Assembly: GCA_963678775.2 (NCBI GenBank)
Contig: CAXXGR010000007.1
Coordinates: 310,001 to 374,000 of the forward strand
Source: JBFHIJ01 sp963678775
Lineage (GTDB): Bacteria > Bacteroidota > Ignavibacteria > Kapaibacteriales > UBA2268
Reading direction: 5' to 3'
Length of the DNA stretch: 64,000 nt
Shown here: positions 17,370 to 26,586 of the stretch, piece by piece
Numbering within the stretch: position 1 is the stretch's first letter
How the letters are laid out: each line of letters opens with the position of its first letter
Program-made: the position numbers and the translations under genes
Notes under the pieces: model-generated
Told to the model about the DNA's origin: nothing
Seen by the model: the letters and a program-made list of their open reading frames with translations, nothing else
Databases searched by the model: none

Positions 17370-17825
17370 ATGAATGAATTACAAGAGTTATATCAACAGG
17401 TTATCTTAGATCATAATAAAAATCCTAGAAATTTCGGGATATTGGATACTTGCACTCACACTGCTGAAGGTCACAATCCTCTTTGCGGAGATCATATAGA
17501 TCTTTTTGTAGAGATGAAAGGGGACGTTATAGAAGATGTAAAATTCAAAGGTGCCGGCTGTGCTATTTCTAAAGCATCAGCTTCAATAATGACTACTTTA
17601 CTCAAAGGCAAAACAGTTGCTCAAGCTAAACAGATGTTTACTGAGTTCCATGAGTTAGTTACATCTGACCCCGAATCGGATCCTGATGTGGTAAATCTTG
17701 GAAAACTTGCAGTTTTCTGCGGAGTCAGAGAGTTTCCTGCAAGGGTGAAATGTGCAAGCTTAGCTTGGCATACGTTAATGAATGCACTGGAAGAAAAAGA
17801 AAAAGCTGCTAAAACGGAGGAATAA
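17370..17825 (+). CDS. sufU: sulfurtransferase SufU
   Basis: SufU is a zinc-bound sulfur acceptor that exchanges ligands with SufS. The 151-residue protein carries the zinc ligands C39 and D41 (NPLCGDH), C64 (GAGCAIS) and C128 (VKCASLAW), the SufU rather than IscU arrangement, with the SufU insertion near residues 75-105. The S-U pair agrees with a Gram-positive-like SUF layout in place of SufE. Confidence 0.94.
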   Translation: MNELQELYQQVILDHNKNPRNFGILDTCTHTAEGHNPLCGDHIDLFVEMKGDVIEDVKFKGAGCAISKASASIMTTLLKGKTVAQAKQMFTEFHELVTSDPESDPDVVNLGKLAVFCGVREFPARVKCASLAWHTLMNALEEKEKAAKTEE

Positions 17826-17827
17826 AA

Positions 17828-18145
17828 ATGGCTATATCTCCACAAGAATTAGAAAAAAAAGTTATAGAAGAAATTAAAGATATATTTGATCCGGAAATAC
17901 CGGTAAATATCTATGATTTAGGTCTTATTTATGATATTAGCGTAACTGCTCAAAACGAGGTAGTAGTACTTATGACTCTTACTTCTCCTAACTGCCCGGT
18001 GGCTGAGGGATTGCCCACCGATGTGCAGGAAAGGATAAAGGAAATACCTGAGGTAACGAATGCAAAGGTCCTGCTGACTTTTGATCCGCCTTGGACAAAA
18101 GACCTCTTGAGCGATGCCGCAAAGTTAGAACTCGGATTGTTATAA
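17828..18145 (+). CDS. sufT: SufT-type MIP18/DUF59 protein
   Basis: This 105-residue protein belongs to the MIP18 (DUF59) family, in which SufT and PaaD-like proteins help mature Fe-S proteins. It shows the signatures FDPEIPVNIYDLGLIY, MTLTSPNCPVAE with the conserved cysteine, and FDPPW. It starts 2 bases after sufU and lies between the sulfur carrier and a reductase, consistent with a role in the SUF pathway. Confidence 0.9.
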   Translation: MAISPQELEKKVIEEIKDIFDPEIPVNIYDLGLIYDISVTAQNEVVVLMTLTSPNCPVAEGLPTDVQERIKEIPEVTNAKVLLTFDPPWTKDLLSDAAKLELGLL

Positions 18146-18160
18146 TAATTTACTGATGCA

Positions 18161-19213
18161 ATGGGAATTAAATTTCATAAACTGAAGGTAAGTAAAGTTA
18201 TCAGAGAAACAGATGAAGCTGTAGCTTTGTCATTTGATATTCCGGAAAGCCTAAAAGATACATTCGAATATAAACACGGTCAGTTTTTGACCCTTAAATT
18301 CGATGTTAATGGTAAAGAGGAGAGACGAGCTTACTCTATTTGTAGTAGCCCGGTAGTCGACGAAGGTGTCACTGTAGCAGTTAAGAAAATTGCTAATGGT
18401 AACGTTTCTAAATATATTACTGAGCAAATTAAGTCGGGTGACGAAGTCGAAGTGATGAAGCCTATGGGCAGATTTACTATTGATTTGCATCCTGATAATC
18501 AAAAGCTATATATGCACGTAGGTGGCGGTAGTGGGATAACGCCTCTTATGTCGATTATTAAAACAACATTGGCGATTGAGCCAAAGAGTAGAGTTGCTCT
18601 CTTATATGCTAATAAAAATCAAAATACTATAATCTTTGAAAAAGAATTTAAACTTTTGAAGGATAAATATGGCGACAGATTTCAATTAGATTATATTTAT
18701 AGCAAACCTATAAATGGCTGGCAAGGACTAAAAGGACGCATTACTAAGGAGATTGTCAAAGGATTCTTAGAAAATAACGATGAACCTGACATCACCAAAG
18801 AGTTCTTTATGTGTGGACCTTCCGGGATGATGGAAACTGTAGAAAGCACCTTGAAAGAAGCAGGTGTGGTAGATAAAAATATTCATAAAGAATCATTTAA
18901 TACTACACCGCCCAAAAAGCAGGAAGAAGAGGTAAAAGCTCGCAAAGTAAAAATAAGAATTTATGGCGAAGAGCACGAAATTATAGTCGAACCTAAAGAA
19001 ACTATTATCATGGCATCCATGCGAGAGGGGCAAGATCCTCCATATAGTTGCCAGATAGGCGCGTGCTCTACTTGTAGAGCAAAAGTTCTCTCAGGAAAAG
19101 TTAAAATGGATGAAAACGAAGGTCTGACGGATCAAGAGGTGGCTGATGGGTACGTCCTGTCTTGCACTGCTCATCCGCTTACAGATGATGTATATGTAGA
19201 TTTCGATGTTTAA
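18161..19213 (+). CDS. PaaE/Hmp-like NAD(P)H:2Fe-2S reductase in the SUF operon
   Basis: The 350-residue protein fuses an FNR-type FAD/NAD(P)H module with a plant-type ferredoxin. The flavin motif is RRAYSICSSP, the nucleotide site GGGSGITPLMS and MCGPSGMM; the C-terminal 2Fe-2S ligands are C297, C302, C305 and C335. This is the architecture of PaaE and of phenol or phenylacetate oxygenase reductases. No paaABC genes are present. It sits between sufT and the SufA-type gene in the same tight run (15-bp gap upstream, 23-bp downstream), so I infer that it donates electrons for cluster assembly or persulfide reduction; its partner is not known. Confidence 0.88.
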   Translation: MGIKFHKLKVSKVIRETDEAVALSFDIPESLKDTFEYKHGQFLTLKFDVNGKEERRAYSICSSPVVDEGVTVAVKKIANGNVSKYITEQIKSGDEVEVMKPMGRFTIDLHPDNQKLYMHVGGGSGITPLMSIIKTTLAIEPKSRVALLYANKNQNTIIFEKEFKLLKDKYGDRFQLDYIYSKPINGWQGLKGRITKEIVKGFLENNDEPDITKEFFMCGPSGMMETVESTLKEAGVVDKNIHKESFNTTPPKKQEEEVKARKVKIRIYGEEHEIIVEPKETIIMASMREGQDPPYSCQIGACSTCRAKVLSGKVKMDENEGLTDQEVADGYVLSCTAHPLTDDVYVDFDV

Positions 19214-19236
19214 TCTAAAATAAATAGGGAAACGCA

Positions 19237-19635
19237 ATGAGCGATACAATCCAACAAATGGAAGTCAGAATTCCTACAGATGTAATAGGTTCTGAAACTG
19301 CAGATGATATTATCATCACTCAGATAGCTATTGAAAAAGTAGTAGCTGTAAAAAATGAAAATAATATTGGCGATGAAATGCGCCTTAGAATAGGTGCTCA
19401 AAGTGGTGGTTGCTCTGGTATGCAATATGTTATGGGCTTTGACGATAAAACAAACGAAGGTGATAAAGTTATCGAATTAGATTCAATTAGTGTAATTGTT
19501 GATAACAAAAGTCTATTTTACTTGATGGGAGTTACTTTGGATTACAAAGAAACAGAACAAGGAAGTGGATTTGTTTTCAATAATCCTAATAACGTACACT
19601 CTTGTGGCTGCGGTGGCGGTGGTCATCAGCACTAA
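19237..19635 (+). CDS. sufA: SufA/IscA-type A-type Fe-S carrier
   Basis: The 132-residue A-type carrier accepts Fe-S clusters from the scaffold and hands them to client proteins. Its three cluster cysteines are C59 (SGGCSGM), C123 and C125 (HSCGCGGG). A 20-residue N-terminal extension precedes the domain. It is the last gene before the SUF terminator. ErpA-type assignment is also possible. Confidence 0.9.
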   Translation: MSDTIQQMEVRIPTDVIGSETADDIIITQIAIEKVVAVKNENNIGDEMRLRIGAQSGGCSGMQYVMGFDDKTNEGDKVIELDSISVIVDNKSLFYLMGVTLDYKETEQGSGFVFNNPNNVHSCGCGGGGHQH

Positions 19636-19643
19636 AATATAAG

Positions 19644-19682
19644 AAAAGCCGTAAGAGATTAATTCACTTACGGCTTTTTTTA
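19644..19682. terminator. bidirectional terminator after the SUF operon
   Basis: AAAAGCCGTAAG (19644-19655) pairs with CTTACGGCTTTT (19667-19678), a 12-bp perfect stem with an 11-base loop and A- and T-runs on either side. It can end the SUF operon on the plus strand and the convergent gene at 19708 on the minus strand. Confidence 0.92.
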
Positions 19683-19707
19683 AAATAAATCTCTCTAATA
19701 TTAAAAT

Positions 19708-20073
19708 CTAATCTACATCTTCCCAGGGCAAATTTACCTTGATTGCCATAGCTTTGGGAAGTGAGCCAATGATAGCTGGATCTAATGTTCTATTTAAAAA
19801 CAGGGATATACCCGGCTGTTTATTGACGGGAGCTTCAGCCCAACTCACATAGACACCTATATGTTGGAAAGCTTGGATAGCTAATTCCGCTTTATTTGTC
19901 TTCAGCTGAGCACCTATCTTACCATAACCAACACTTAAAAATTTAGTATTTTTTCCTGTACCGGTCCAAATAACAAAAACTCCCTCTGAGCCTTGAATAA
20001 ATTCGTGATTAAGATCAAGCTTAAATAGATTGCACCATTGGTTTCCTTTGCATTTAAACCATTCTAAAGTCAT
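19708..20073 (-). CDS. small uncharacterised protein, possibly GIY-YIG-like
   Basis: I do not recognise this 121-residue protein with certainty. It holds a GVFVIWTGTG strand-turn, FLSVGYG about 12 residues later, then YVSWAEAP and a C-terminal VNLPWEDVD. The strand pattern G-V-F ... V-G-Y-G is reminiscent of a diverged GIY-YIG domain, but the usual tyrosine pair is not clear, so no activity is claimed. It lies 19 bases downstream of rsmE on the same strand and is probably co-transcribed with it. Confidence 0.55.
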   Translation of the reverse strand: MTLEWFKCKGNQWCNLFKLDLNHEFIQGSEGVFVIWTGTGKNTKFLSVGYGKIGAQLKTNKAELAIQAFQHIGVYVSWAEAPVNKQPGISLFLNRTLDPAIIGSLPKAMAIKVNLPWEDVD

Positions 20074-20092
20074 ATATTTATCCTTTAATAAA

Positions 20093-20791
20093 TTATTTGT
20101 TAACTAAGTAAGATAAGCCGCATATTGCTGCAGTTTCTGCTCTTAGCCTTCTACTACCCAATTTCCATTTTGTAGAATCATGCTCTATTAAAAGAGATAA
20201 TTCATCATTTGAAAAGCCGCCTTCGGGGCCTGCTAATAGTATAATTTCCATATTATCTGAGAAACTATCTGTGTTAGGTTCAGTGCCATCTTCGTCCAAT
20301 AAGACTAAATGGTAATTGCTTCTTAAAGTTAATAACTGATTCAGTTTAATATTATTGTGAATTTGAGGCAAAAAAGCTCTTTTGCACTGTTTTATTGCAG
20401 CAATTGCTTTTGCTTCAAGCCTTTCCTCAGTCAATTTAAGTCTTTCACTATAGTCTGCATCAATTATATATATATTTGATGCTCCCAACTCTATGGCTTT
20501 TTCAATAGCAAATTCCATCCTATCTCTATTGGAAAGTCTTCCAATTGCCAAGGAAAATTTAAGTTTTGACTCGCCTCGTCCTTCGAAGAACTCGATAGGA
20601 GAAAGCTCAAAAGTATTCTTATCATGCCGTGTGACGCTACACATGGCCATAAGACCGGTTCCATTTGTAACAAGTATTTGCTCATCCGGATTAAGCCTAA
20701 GTGCTTTTATATGCTTACATTCTTCAAAAGGAGGAATGAAAGCAGGCGTTTTATTTTCAAGTAGCTTATAATAAATGCATTCCATAAACAT
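20093..20791 (-). CDS. rsmE: 16S rRNA (uracil1498-N3)-methyltransferase RsmE
   Basis: RsmE methylates U1498 of 16S rRNA with S-adenosylmethionine. The 232-residue SPOUT-class protein has an N-terminal PUA-like barrel and the C-terminal knot with LAGPEGGFSNDEL and LGSRRLRAETAAICGLSYL, both diagnostic. The middle part (KAIAAIKQCKRAFLPQI) also fits. It is divergent from the HD-phosphodiesterase gene with a 65-bp gap. Confidence 0.94.
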   Translation of the reverse strand: MFMECIYYKLLENKTPAFIPPFEECKHIKALRLNPDEQILVTNGTGLMAMCSVTRHDKNTFELSPIEFFEGRGESKLKFSLAIGRLSNRDRMEFAIEKAIELGASNIYIIDADYSERLKLTEERLEAKAIAAIKQCKRAFLPQIHNNIKLNQLLTLRSNYHLVLLDEDGTEPNTDSFSDNMEIILLAGPEGGFSNDELSLLIEHDSTKWKLGSRRLRAETAAICGLSYLVNK

Positions 20792-20856
20792 TAATACTAT
20801 CGGTTATTCAAAGGAATTTATTATTTTTGATTATCAGTATAATCAGGTTATTTATT

Positions 20857-23091
20857 ATGGTTGCAAAGCAAACACTATTCCAAAAATTAGTAAACGAAAA
20901 AAGCGCTCAAGCGTACGAAGATAAATCAGGCTTAAAATACTCTTGGCAGGTTAGGTTCTTGATTTTAGTTACTACAGTTATAGTTTGTAGTTTCTTCTTC
21001 GTGTTTCACTTTGAGCAAGATGTCAATACTAATAATCAGATATCAGGTGTAATTGGGTCTACATGGTCTGAACAAAGTATTATAGCAGAGTATTCTTTTC
21101 CAATCTACAAACCTGCTATAGAATATCAAAATGAAATCAATCGATCTATTAAGTCAGTCCCTTCAGTTTTTATTTTTGATGTTAATTCATATAAAATAGC
21201 TAAGGACCATCTGGCTCTGATTTATGACCTTTTAGAATCTTATGATGAAGAAAGCTCTAAGGAATTGACAACTCCATACTTGACTGAAAGCAATATACAA
21301 TCTTTTACCAAATTGAAAAAAAAGCAAAGACTTAGCTTTTTGGCAAAATCAAAATCAGTACTCAATAGTTATATCGATAATATTTACCAAAATGGGTTTG
21401 TAGATATAGCTGTTTCAGGTATTAAAACTGATTTTGTGATTTTGCAAACTGATGATAATCTAAGAAAAAATATTAAAACTTTGCTTCTTCTCGACAATTC
21501 TACACTTAGCGACAAATATGAAAAAAATGTACTTGTAAGATTTGATGAAAAAATGCACGAGCTTTTGAAGCAAATTGTCGCAGAAAATTTGAGGCCAAAC
21601 CTTCTATACTCTGCTGATTTGACAAATATCGAAAAAGCTGCAGCCAAAAATTCGGTGGCTCGGACTATTGGCGTTGTAAAAAAAGGAGAAGTTATAATTA
21701 ATAAAAACGATGTGATCACTGATGATCATATTTTCAAGCTCAATTCGTATTATTTGTCAGAAAATATGAAAAGTGAATCCAGAATAAGCCTTACTAATGT
21801 ACTTGGCTCTATCGGGCACTTTTTTACAATTTATACTATTCTGCTTTTTTATCTGTTTTATATACGCAAAAAAATATTTTATGATAATGTCCAGTTAGCA
21901 ATTATTAGCGTTATTTTAATTTTATCATCTCTGCTTGCATGGGTGTCTATGGAAGTGCCGAGTTCCTTTCCCTTAGAGTACTTGATAGTGGTGCCGGCTT
22001 TTTCAATGCTGGCGGCCATTGTATTTGACTCCAGAACGGGTTTTTATGTTACTGTAACTATTGCACTGCTTGTGGCAGGCATAAGAGGTACCGATTATAT
22101 TACTGGACTTAGTTTGATGTTTGCCGGCACTCTGGCAGCCTACACCGTAAAAGATATTCAAAATCGAACTCAAATGTTTCAGTCGATATTCTTTATTTTC
22201 TTAGGTTTTTTAGTGCCGATTACTGCCTTTAATCTGGAAAGATCCATGGATATGGATATTATGATTAAGCAGCTTATCTTAGCATCTGTAAATTCGGCAA
22301 TTTCACCTCTGATTACATTCGGTATGTTGATTATGACTGAAAGAATCTCAAATATTGCTACTGATTTGAGAATACAAGAATTTGACTCCTTAAACCATCC
22401 TCTTTTGAAAAAAATGAGTGATATAGCCCCGGGCACATACCAGCATACTTTATCTGTGGCTACTTTGTCAGAGAGATGCGCGGATGCAATAGGAGCCAAC
22501 CCGCTTCTGACTAAAGTTGGTACATATTATCATGACATAGGTAAAATGTCTAAAGCTGAGTATTTTACCGAAAACCAGATGGATATTGGTAATAAGCATG
22601 ATATGCTTGCTCCGAAGAAAAGTGCTCAAGCAATTAAAGATCACGTTTCAGAAGGTATCATCCTTGCTCGTCAGTACAAATTACCAAAAAGGTTAATTGA
22701 TTTTATCCCTATGCATCATGGTACTACTTTGATTAAACACTTTTATGCAAAAGCTGTAGAGATTGCTACTGAAGGGGAACCTGTAGATCAAAGAGATTTT
22801 CGTTATCCCGGTCCTAAACCTGCGACTAAAGAATCTGCAATACTTATGATTTGCGACAGTGCAGAAGCTATGTCTAGGATTCAAGTGAAAGATCATTCGG
22901 AACTTGAAAAAATGATTAGTAATAACATAAAAGACAGGCTGCTGGATGGCCAGTTTGACGAATGCGAAATAACAATGAAGGACTTGGATATAATTAAAGA
23001 AACTATTCTAAAAGATCTTATTTCCAGAGGTCACCAAAGAGTAAAATATAAAGAAATACCTAAGACTGATGAAAATGCAAAAGAAACATAA
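20857..23091 (+). CDS. 7TM-HD family phosphodiesterase (PgpH/YqfF-like)
   Basis: The 744-residue inner-membrane protein has one N-terminal transmembrane segment, a long extracytoplasmic region (7TMR-HDED type), seven hydrophobic segments about residues 310-500 and a cytoplasmic HD domain. The HD ligands are visible at H530 (YQHTLSVA) and H559-D560 (YYHDIGK), with a further HH at MHHGT. Relatives such as PgpH degrade cyclic di-AMP; that substrate is inferred and no diadenylate cyclase is in the window. ATG 20857 is used; the upstream TTG at 20827 is not supported. The stop overlaps xerD by 23 bases. Confidence 0.88.
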   Translation: MVAKQTLFQKLVNEKSAQAYEDKSGLKYSWQVRFLILVTTVIVCSFFFVFHFEQDVNTNNQISGVIGSTWSEQSIIAEYSFPIYKPAIEYQNEINRSIKSVPSVFIFDVNSYKIAKDHLALIYDLLESYDEESSKELTTPYLTESNIQSFTKLKKKQRLSFLAKSKSVLNSYIDNIYQNGFVDIAVSGIKTDFVILQTDDNLRKNIKTLLLLDNSTLSDKYEKNVLVRFDEKMHELLKQIVAENLRPNLLYSADLTNIEKAAAKNSVARTIGVVKKGEVIINKNDVITDDHIFKLNSYYLSENMKSESRISLTNVLGSIGHFFTIYTILLFYLFYIRKKIFYDNVQLAIISVILILSSLLAWVSMEVPSSFPLEYLIVVPAFSMLAAIVFDSRTGFYVTVTIALLVAGIRGTDYITGLSLMFAGTLAAYTVKDIQNRTQMFQSIFFIFLGFLVPITAFNLERSMDMDIMIKQLILASVNSAISPLITFGMLIMTERISNIATDLRIQEFDSLNHPLLKKMSDIAPGTYQHTLSVATLSERCADAIGANPLLTKVGTYYHDIGKMSKAEYFTENQMDIGNKHDMLAPKKSAQAIKDHVSEGIILARQYKLPKRLIDFIPMHHGTTLIKHFYAKAVEIATEGEPVDQRDFRYPGPKPATKESAILMICDSAEAMSRIQVKDHSELEKMISNNIKDRLLDGQFDECEITMKDLDIIKETILKDLISRGHQRVKYKEIPKTDENAKET

Positions 23092-23998
23092 AATTGACTT
23101 GTCCAAATCATTCAAAAGATTAATCAAACAATATATAGAATATGTAACTTTAGAAAAGGGACTTTCGGATAATACGAAAGTCTCTTATGCTAATGATCTT
23201 AACAATCTTGCCCAATTCCTCGCTACTATGGAATTAGAAAAATTTGAAGATGTTGTAAAAGAAGATTTAATCGCTTTTTTATATTATATATCAGACTTAG
23301 GGCTATCTAATACTACCCGTGCAAGATATCTATCTACTTTTAGAAACTTCTTTAAATATCTTGTATCTGAAGGCATCATTCCTACTGATATAAGTGAAAC
23401 AGTAGATATGCCAAAGCAGAAAAGGAAAATACCTGACACTCTTAGCTATCCTGAAATAAATGCCATAATTAATGCCCCGGATGCAGAAACTATAGGTGGG
23501 CTTAGGGACAGAGCTATGCTGGAGCTACTTTATGCTTGTGGCCTTAGGGTTTCTGAGTTACTTACTATACAAAGGAAAGATATCTTTAGCGATATGGAAA
23601 TTATAAGGGTGATTGGAAAAGGTTCTAAAGAGAGATTTATTCCAATTGGTAAATCAGCATTAAAGTGGATAGAGCTTTACTTAATCAAAGCTCGTCCGGG
23701 AATATCTAATATACATTCGGAAGATGCTTTATTTCTTAATTTAAGAGGCAAGCCTATGTCGAGAATGGGGTTCTGGAAATTGCTAAAAAAATATGCGGAT
23801 GAATCAGGTATTTTGAAAAATGTGCATCCACATACCTTTAGACATTCCTTTGCTACTCATCTGTTAGAAGGTGGAGCTGATTTAAGAGCTGTGCAGGAAA
23901 TGCTTGGCCACTCTGACATTTCTACAACTCAAATTTATACCCACATAGATAGAGAGTACCTCAAAGAAGTGCATAAAACATTCCACCCCAGAAGTTAA
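23069..23998 (+). CDS. xerD: tyrosine recombinase XerD/XerC
   Basis: Xer recombinases resolve chromosome dimers at dif. The 309-residue protein has the SAM-like N-terminal domain and the full catalytic set: R160 (GLRVSEL), K184 (GKGSKERF), H255 and R258 (HTFRHSF), H281 (LGHSDI) and Y290 (TQIYTHI). XerD and XerC cannot be told apart here, but HTFRHSFATHLLEGGADLR is XerD-like. The start lies inside the upstream HD gene. Its stop is one base from the stop of the convergent gene at 24000, with no terminator between them. Confidence 0.92.
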   Translation: MKMQKKHKIDLSKSFKRLIKQYIEYVTLEKGLSDNTKVSYANDLNNLAQFLATMELEKFEDVVKEDLIAFLYYISDLGLSNTTRARYLSTFRNFFKYLVSEGIIPTDISETVDMPKQKRKIPDTLSYPEINAIINAPDAETIGGLRDRAMLELLYACGLRVSELLTIQRKDIFSDMEIIRVIGKGSKERFIPIGKSALKWIELYLIKARPGISNIHSEDALFLNLRGKPMSRMGFWKLLKKYADESGILKNVHPHTFRHSFATHLLEGGADLRAVQEMLGHSDISTTQIYTHIDREYLKEVHKTFHPRS

Positions 23999-23999
23999 C

Positions 24000-25982
24000 T
24001 TATAACTTCCAGTCTAATTGCAAATATAATCGTTTGTCTATTGGGCTAAATGTCTCATCCCAGCCGGAACTCAACGTTTTCTCATCAGGTTTTTCAAGAT
24101 AAGTAAACCTTGCTGACAGTGTAAAAGAGTTGAGATTATAAGCAATAAACGTAGAAACTCTATAGCCCTTCAAATATAGTGCAAGGATGTTAGAATATCC
24201 CGGGATAGCATATTCATAAAACCATATCGCACTGTCGTAATCATCAGTATCAAATTCAGTGAAAGATAGCCCAAGGTATAGCCCAAAATCAGTATCCAAT
24301 TTTGTAGAGATGTAATACCCAAAACCCGAAGATGTATTTTCAGGAATATGCAGAGCTGAATATTGCAGACCTGCTTTTAACCTTAGATTGCAAGAATTAA
24401 GTTTATACTCTCCTTTATATTGCAGTTTGTATTTTAGCTTTATTGCATCATAAAACTCTTTATACTCTCTACTGCCAAGCTTGCCATAATCTGTTTTCTT
24501 TTCACGTTTAAATTGGAACTCCAGATAGTTTTTGCTGAGGAGTAAGTATTCCAACTTACCGAGATATTCATATCCTTTGACTTGACTTGGCACATAGTAT
24601 GTCGAATCCTGCGAGGAAAAAATATCTAAATAAGCAGAAATTATGGTTTTATAAAATCTAATTGTTTTAATTCCCACATAAATGCCTTTTTCGTTGGAAG
24701 GGTATGAAAACTCACCAAAGGAATTTCCAAAAGGAGACCTGAAGTCTTTAGAGTAATTCCTTAAATTAATTGCAAATTGAGCGATAGAAGATTTACCTAT
24801 TGCACCAAAAATTAAAGCTGTATTGTTATTTGCATCTGCTGCAAATTCGGAACTAAATTTTAGATTATCCCACTTCCCGGCATCTAAGGAAAGTGATTTG
24901 AGCATTCCATATTTTCCATAGAATGCTGAAGAACTACCGGATAGTAAGGGGAGAGAATAATCAATATAAAGAGCAGTACCTGCCAACTTTAAATAATTTA
25001 AATCTAACTCAAAACCACCACCTGAAAGTGTTTCTTTAAATGCATCCTTTTTCTCTAATTCGGTGTCAGATCTGTAGTAGCCTGATTGATAGATAGATGA
25101 TATATACTCGTTCCCTTCATCATTTGTCTTGATATTTCCGGATTTTGCTTGGTTTGAGTAAAAAATATCTAAAGAGAGGTCAATACCTAATAATTTGGAT
25201 AGCATGTTTGTTTTTGCAGAAATGCCACGCATTCTACGAGATTCTAAAGTAGAAGTAAAAGGTCGATGCGAATAACTATAACTGTAAATTCCTGATATTA
25301 CTTCAGTACTCTTTCTGGGAGCAAATCCCGAAGCTAATATCAAACCGCTTCCTCTCTTTAAATAGTAATCGCCTGCTATAATCCGGTAAGAATCATCTTC
25401 GTATGATGCATGTAAAGAGTAATAGTCAAAAGTGAGATTTTCACCGGCATCTTTATCAGTTACTATACCAATACTCACTTCACTGGAGTCAAAAATATAT
25501 GAATTGTGGATTTTTTGATAAAAGTCTAATTTACTGCCTTCGTATTTAGTTTTACCCTTATTCTCTTCGGGTTCGAAACCTCTGATTTGCATTAATTTAT
25601 TCTTGTATCTGCCTCTGTATGAGGCGTTTATGATAGTTTTATCTATTTTTTTTATTTCCAATTTGACACACAGGAAAAGAAGTTCAATTTCATATTCTTT
25701 GAAGCGTCCTGTGCTAAGTAAATATTCTTTTGTAAATTTGCTCTCTTTGATAATGTCTTTTAATAGATCTTTCTGAAATTGATTGATAAAAATGAGTTTA
25801 TCTATTTCCTCAAGATTCGAGACATCAATGTATATAGGGGTGTCTACCAGCTCTTCGATTTCACTAATATGCTCACTGATATCAGAATTATCGTCATATT
25901 GCTCTAATAGCTCTTCCAAACTTGGTTCGGATGCAATGACTAATATTGGTAGCATAAAGAATAGAAAAATAGATTTAAACAT
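24000..25982 (-). CDS. helix-hairpin-helix outer-membrane protein
   Basis: This 660-residue exported protein has a signal peptide (MFKSIFLFFMLPILVIASEP), a short HhH-like helical region (about residues 20-130: NLEEIDKLIFINQFQKDLLKDI, then FKEYEIELL) and a long C-terminal part of aromatic-rich strands ending in RLYLQLDWKL, typical of a beta-barrel. The arrangement matches the Bacteroidetes 'helix-hairpin-helix' outer-membrane family, whose role is unknown. The open frame begins at 26027, but AAAGGT lies just before 25988, so I place the start at ATG 25982. It has a divergent partner at 26035. Confidence 0.75.
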   Translation of the reverse strand: MFKSIFLFFMLPILVIASEPSLEELLEQYDDNSDISEHISEIEELVDTPIYIDVSNLEEIDKLIFINQFQKDLLKDIIKESKFTKEYLLSTGRFKEYEIELLFLCVKLEIKKIDKTIINASYRGRYKNKLMQIRGFEPEENKGKTKYEGSKLDFYQKIHNSYIFDSSEVSIGIVTDKDAGENLTFDYYSLHASYEDDSYRIIAGDYYLKRGSGLILASGFAPRKSTEVISGIYSYSYSHRPFTSTLESRRMRGISAKTNMLSKLLGIDLSLDIFYSNQAKSGNIKTNDEGNEYISSIYQSGYYRSDTELEKKDAFKETLSGGGFELDLNYLKLAGTALYIDYSLPLLSGSSSAFYGKYGMLKSLSLDAGKWDNLKFSSEFAADANNNTALIFGAIGKSSIAQFAINLRNYSKDFRSPFGNSFGEFSYPSNEKGIYVGIKTIRFYKTIISAYLDIFSSQDSTYYVPSQVKGYEYLGKLEYLLLSKNYLEFQFKREKKTDYGKLGSREYKEFYDAIKLKYKLQYKGEYKLNSCNLRLKAGLQYSALHIPENTSSGFGYYISTKLDTDFGLYLGLSFTEFDTDDYDSAIWFYEYAIPGYSNILALYLKGYRVSTFIAYNLNSFTLSARFTYLEKPDEKTLSSGWDETFSPIDKRLYLQLDWKL

Positions 25983-26034
25983 TATCATACCTTTACATAT
26001 ATAATATATATAAAATAAATATATCATAAGAAAT

Positions 26035-26541
26035 ATGCAAGAATATATAATTGATGCACATAATGTAATCCATACTAACGTGCTGTTTCGTAATCAAATT
26101 TCACAGGGGATAGATGCGGCAAGGTTAGCTTTTTTAACTGCTGTTGAATCTTATTCTTCAGACTATCCAAGTTATACCTTTACAGTGGTTTTCGATGGTA
26201 GAAACGCCGGAGTTGGGTCTGCGTACCATCAGGTAAAAGTTCAGTATTCAAATAATAAAACAGCAGATGAACTAATAAAAAAAAGAATTAGGAAACTTTC
26301 CGGCAATAAAAATGTAATAATAGTAAGTAGCGACACCGAAATACACAACTATGCCCGCGTAAATGCGATGAAAGTGGAAGGTTCTACTCAATTTGCACAA
26401 AAAATATTATCAGGGAAACGTAAAAATACCGGTGGTACAAAAGGCAAAAAGAGATATATGCCAGACACTAAAAATGAAAAACCAACTTCAGTATCTAAAA
26501 GAGAGATTGAAGAAATGAAAAAGCTTTTTGGTCTAAGCTAA
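26035..26541 (+). CDS. NYN-domain YacP-like nuclease
   Basis: The 168-residue protein is a PIN-like NYN-domain protein of the YacP (Rae1) family of RNases. Acidic active-site candidates are in YIIDAHNVIH, VVFDGRNAG and VSSDTEIH. A basic linker (KRKNTGGTKGKKR) leads to a C-terminal KREIEEMKKLFGL helix. Rae1 of Bacillus cleaves mRNA in the ribosome A site; that function is only inferred for this protein. It is divergently transcribed from the HhH gene across 52 bp of very AT-rich sequence. Confidence 0.85.
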   Translation: MQEYIIDAHNVIHTNVLFRNQISQGIDAARLAFLTAVESYSSDYPSYTFTVVFDGRNAGVGSAYHQVKVQYSNNKTADELIKKRIRKLSGNKNVIIVSSDTEIHNYARVNAMKVEGSTQFAQKILSGKRKNTGGTKGKKRYMPDTKNEKPTSVSKREIEEMKKLFGLS

Positions 26542-26586
26542 TTTTTATATTTTTGATATAGATTGAATTAATATATTGGATTACCT

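Noticed and set aside
20827..20856. TTG start for the HD-phosphodiesterase frame
   Set aside because: No ribosome site, and the added residues MIISIIRLFI are not expected before the conserved N-terminus; ATG 20857 fits better.
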